This document shows positions 5,972 through 7,516 of a stretch of DNA of 7,516 bases, piece by piece. The notes under the pieces were generated by a model. That model was given only the letters and a program-made list of their open reading frames with translations, had not been told where the DNA came from and did not search any database. The number at the start of each line of letters is the position of its first letter. Position 1 is the first letter of the stretch. Location: assembly GCA_027064245.1 (NCBI GenBank), contig JAMOPZ010000417.1, positions 1 to 7,516 of the forward strand, written 5' to 3'. Both the position numbers and the translations under genes were made by a program. Origin of the DNA: Campylobacterales bacterium (lineage in GTDB: Bacteria > Campylobacterota > Campylobacteria > Campylobacterales > Arcobacteraceae).

Positions 5972-7516
5972 CTATTTTACCATATCTACTAAAGAAGCTT
6001 TACTTACTTTATTAAAATTTAAATATTTATAAACATCATCTGTCATCTCTGGTTTAATTTTGTTTGGTACAATATCTAAATACTCCTGTTTTGTAGGAAT
6101 TCTACCTTTTAATGCAGTTACAGCTGCTAATTCTGCAGATCCTAGATATACTTGAGCGCCACGCCCTAGTCTATTATCAAAGTTTCTTGTACTTGTACTA
6201 AATGCATATGCATTTTGTGCAACTTGTGCTTGATTACCCATACATAAAGAACATCCAGGTATCTCAGTTCTAGCACCAGAACTTCCAAATACACTATAGT
6301 ATCCCTCTTCTTGAAGAGTTTTTTCATCCATTTTTGTAGGTGGACATATCCATAGTTTTGTAGGTACTTGACCCTCACCTCTTAAAACTTCACCTGCAGC
6401 TCTAAATAATCCAATATTTGTCATACAAGATCCTACAAATACTTCATCTATATTAGTATGAAGTCCAGCTTCATGAATCTCTGTTAAAGTTTTTACATCA
6501 TCTGGATCATTTGGACATGCTAAAATTGGTTCAGTTATCTTATTTAAATCTACTTCAATCACTGCTGCATATTTTGCATCTTTATCAGCTTCTAATAGTT
6601 GTGGATTTTTTATCCACTGTCTCATTTTATCTGCTCTTCTTTGTAAAGTTGCACTATCTTCATAACCTTGAGCAATTAACTCTTCAATTAATACTATATT
6701 TGACTCTAAATATTCAATAATTGGTTCTTTATTTAATTTTACTGTACAAGCTGCTGCACTTCGCTCTGCTGAAGCATCACTTAACTCAAATGCTTGCTCA
6801 CATTTTAGATCTTCAAGACCCTCAATCTCAAGAACTCTTCCTGCAAAAATATTCTTTTTACCTTTTTTCTCAACAGTTAAAAGTCCCTCTTTTATTGCTT
6901 GATGAGGAATAGCATTTACTAAATCTCTTAGAGTAATTCCTGGTTGCATTTCACCTTTGAATCTAACAAGTACAGATTCTGGCATAGATAAAGGCATCAT
7001 TCCAGTTACCCCTGCAAATGCTACAAGTCCACTTCCTGCTGGAAATGAGATACCTATAGGAAATCTTGTATGGCTATCTCCACCAGTACCCACTGTATCT
7101 GGAAGACACATTCTATTTAACCATGAGTGAATTACACCATCTCCAGGTCTTAAGATAAACCCTTTTCTACTTGTCCAAAACTCTGGTAGTGTATGTTGAA
7201 GCTCTATATCTGCTGGTTTTGGATAAGCTGCAGTATGACAAAATGATTGAAGAACAAAATCTGCTCCAAAAGATAAAGCGGCTAACTCTTTGATCTCATC
7301 TCTAGTCATTGGTCCTGTTGTATCTTGACTTCCAACTGTTGTAGCTATTGGTTCACAATACATTCCAGGTTTAACACCTTCTATTCCACAAGCCTTACCT
7401 ACCATTTTTTGAGCTAGTGTATATCCACTTCCATCATCTGCTGGTTGTTCTGGTACTAAAAATAGATCAGTTGCACCTAAATTTAATGCTTCTCTAGCTT
7501 TTGCAGTTAAACCTTT
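5972..7516 (-). CDS. acnB: Aconitate hydratase B (TCA cycle), 5' end cut off by the window
   Basis: This enzyme interconverts citrate and isocitrate through cis-aconitate in the TCA cycle and uses a [4Fe-4S] cluster. The open frame continues past M (codon 7405-7403) to the window edge, adding 37 in-frame codons that match the family, so the gene is partial here: 514 residues of about 850-865, ending in TAG. The three cluster cysteines are visible: one in VGSCMTN (codon 6427-6425) and two in GCSLCMG (codons 6253-6251 and 6244-6242). Their spacing, 58 and 3 residues, is close to C710/C769/C772 of E. coli AcnB. Other signatures are GGDSHTRFPIG and STSTRNFDNRLG. By that alignment about 345 N-terminal residues, including the HEAT-like and swivel domains, lie beyond the window. 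AcnB of several bacteria also binds mRNA when it loses its cluster; nothing here tests that. A strong terminator follows the stop by 28 nt. Confidence 0.97.
   Translation of the reverse strand, partial: KGLTAKAREALNLGATDLFLVPEQPADDGSGYTLAQKMVGKACGIEGVKPGMYCEPIATTVGSQDTTGPMTRDEIKELAALSFGADFVLQSFCHTAAYPKPADIELQHTLPEFWTSRKGFILRPGDGVIHSWLNRMCLPDTVGTGGDSHTRFPIGISFPAGSGLVAFAGVTGMMPLSMPESVLVRFKGEMQPGITLRDLVNAIPHQAIKEGLLTVEKKGKKNIFAGRVLEIEGLEDLKCEQAFELSDASAERSAAACTVKLNKEPIIEYLESNIVLIEELIAQGYEDSATLQRRADKMRQWIKNPQLLEADKDAKYAAVIEVDLNKITEPILACPNDPDDVKTLTEIHEAGLHTNIDEVFVGSCMTNIGLFRAAGEVLRGEGQVPTKLWICPPTKMDEKTLQEEGYYSVFGSSGARTEIPGCSLCMGNQAQVAQNAYAFSTSTRNFDNRLGRGAQVYLGSAELAAVTALKGRIPTKQEYLDIVPNKIKPEMTDDVYKYLNFNKVSKASLVDMVK

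Noticed and set aside
6166..6378. Minus-strand open frame of 70 codons
   Set aside because: It lies wholly within acnB in another frame on the same strand, covering the conserved cysteine region whose acnB reading is unambiguous.
6511..6912. Two adjacent plus-strand open frames (6511-6720 and 6721-6912)
   Set aside because: Both are antisense to acnB. Their leucine-rich translations look like membrane peptides but are a by-product of complementary codons.
7405..7516. Possible acnB start at the ATG at 7405
   Set aside because: The frame stays open upstream to the window edge and its 37 codons read as aconitase B sequence. The ATG is an internal methionine and the gene is cut by the window.

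Overview
The window is AT-rich bacterial DNA with every convincing gene on the minus strand; the plus strand carries nothing credible. The Era sequence has features I recall from Campylobacterota (Epsilonproteobacteria): the SHKANATRK switch region and a G4 motif of the LSKxD type instead of NKxD, both as in Helicobacter. A SCO4490-type UbiD decarboxylase and an AcnB-type aconitase fit that group too. I infer a Campylobacterota chromosome (Sulfurimonas/Arcobacter-like at a guess) but cannot fix the genus.

Layout, read in the direction of transcription (high to low coordinates): (1) 7516-5972, the C-terminal 514 residues of aconitase B, its start lying outside the window. (2) 5943-5904, a strong intrinsic terminator that ends acnB. 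(3) 5903-5848, a short gap that must hold the promoter of the next transcription unit. (4) A tightly packed apparent operon: era (5847-4951), a UbiD-family decarboxylase (4935-3121, GTG start), mntA (3119-2805), hepT (2812-2465) and dnaE (from 2472, running off the window at position 1 after 824 codons). The gaps are 15 nt and 1 nt, followed by two 8-nt overlaps.

Most of the operon is housekeeping: ribosome assembly (Era), probable menaquinone biosynthesis (UbiD family) and chromosome replication (DnaE). The exception is the mntA-hepT pair, which has the hallmarks of a type VII (HEPN/MNT) toxin-antitoxin module. It sits exactly between the decarboxylase and dnaE. The toxin stop codon overlaps the dnaE start codon, and dnaE has only a weak ribosome binding site of its own, so synthesis of the replicative polymerase may depend on ribosomes that have just translated the toxin. 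That arrangement is the most interesting thing here. The TA family itself is known; its coupling to an essential replication gene is what deserves checking.

There are no tRNA or rRNA genes, CRISPR arrays, insertion sequences or gene-free stretches longer than about 125 bases.
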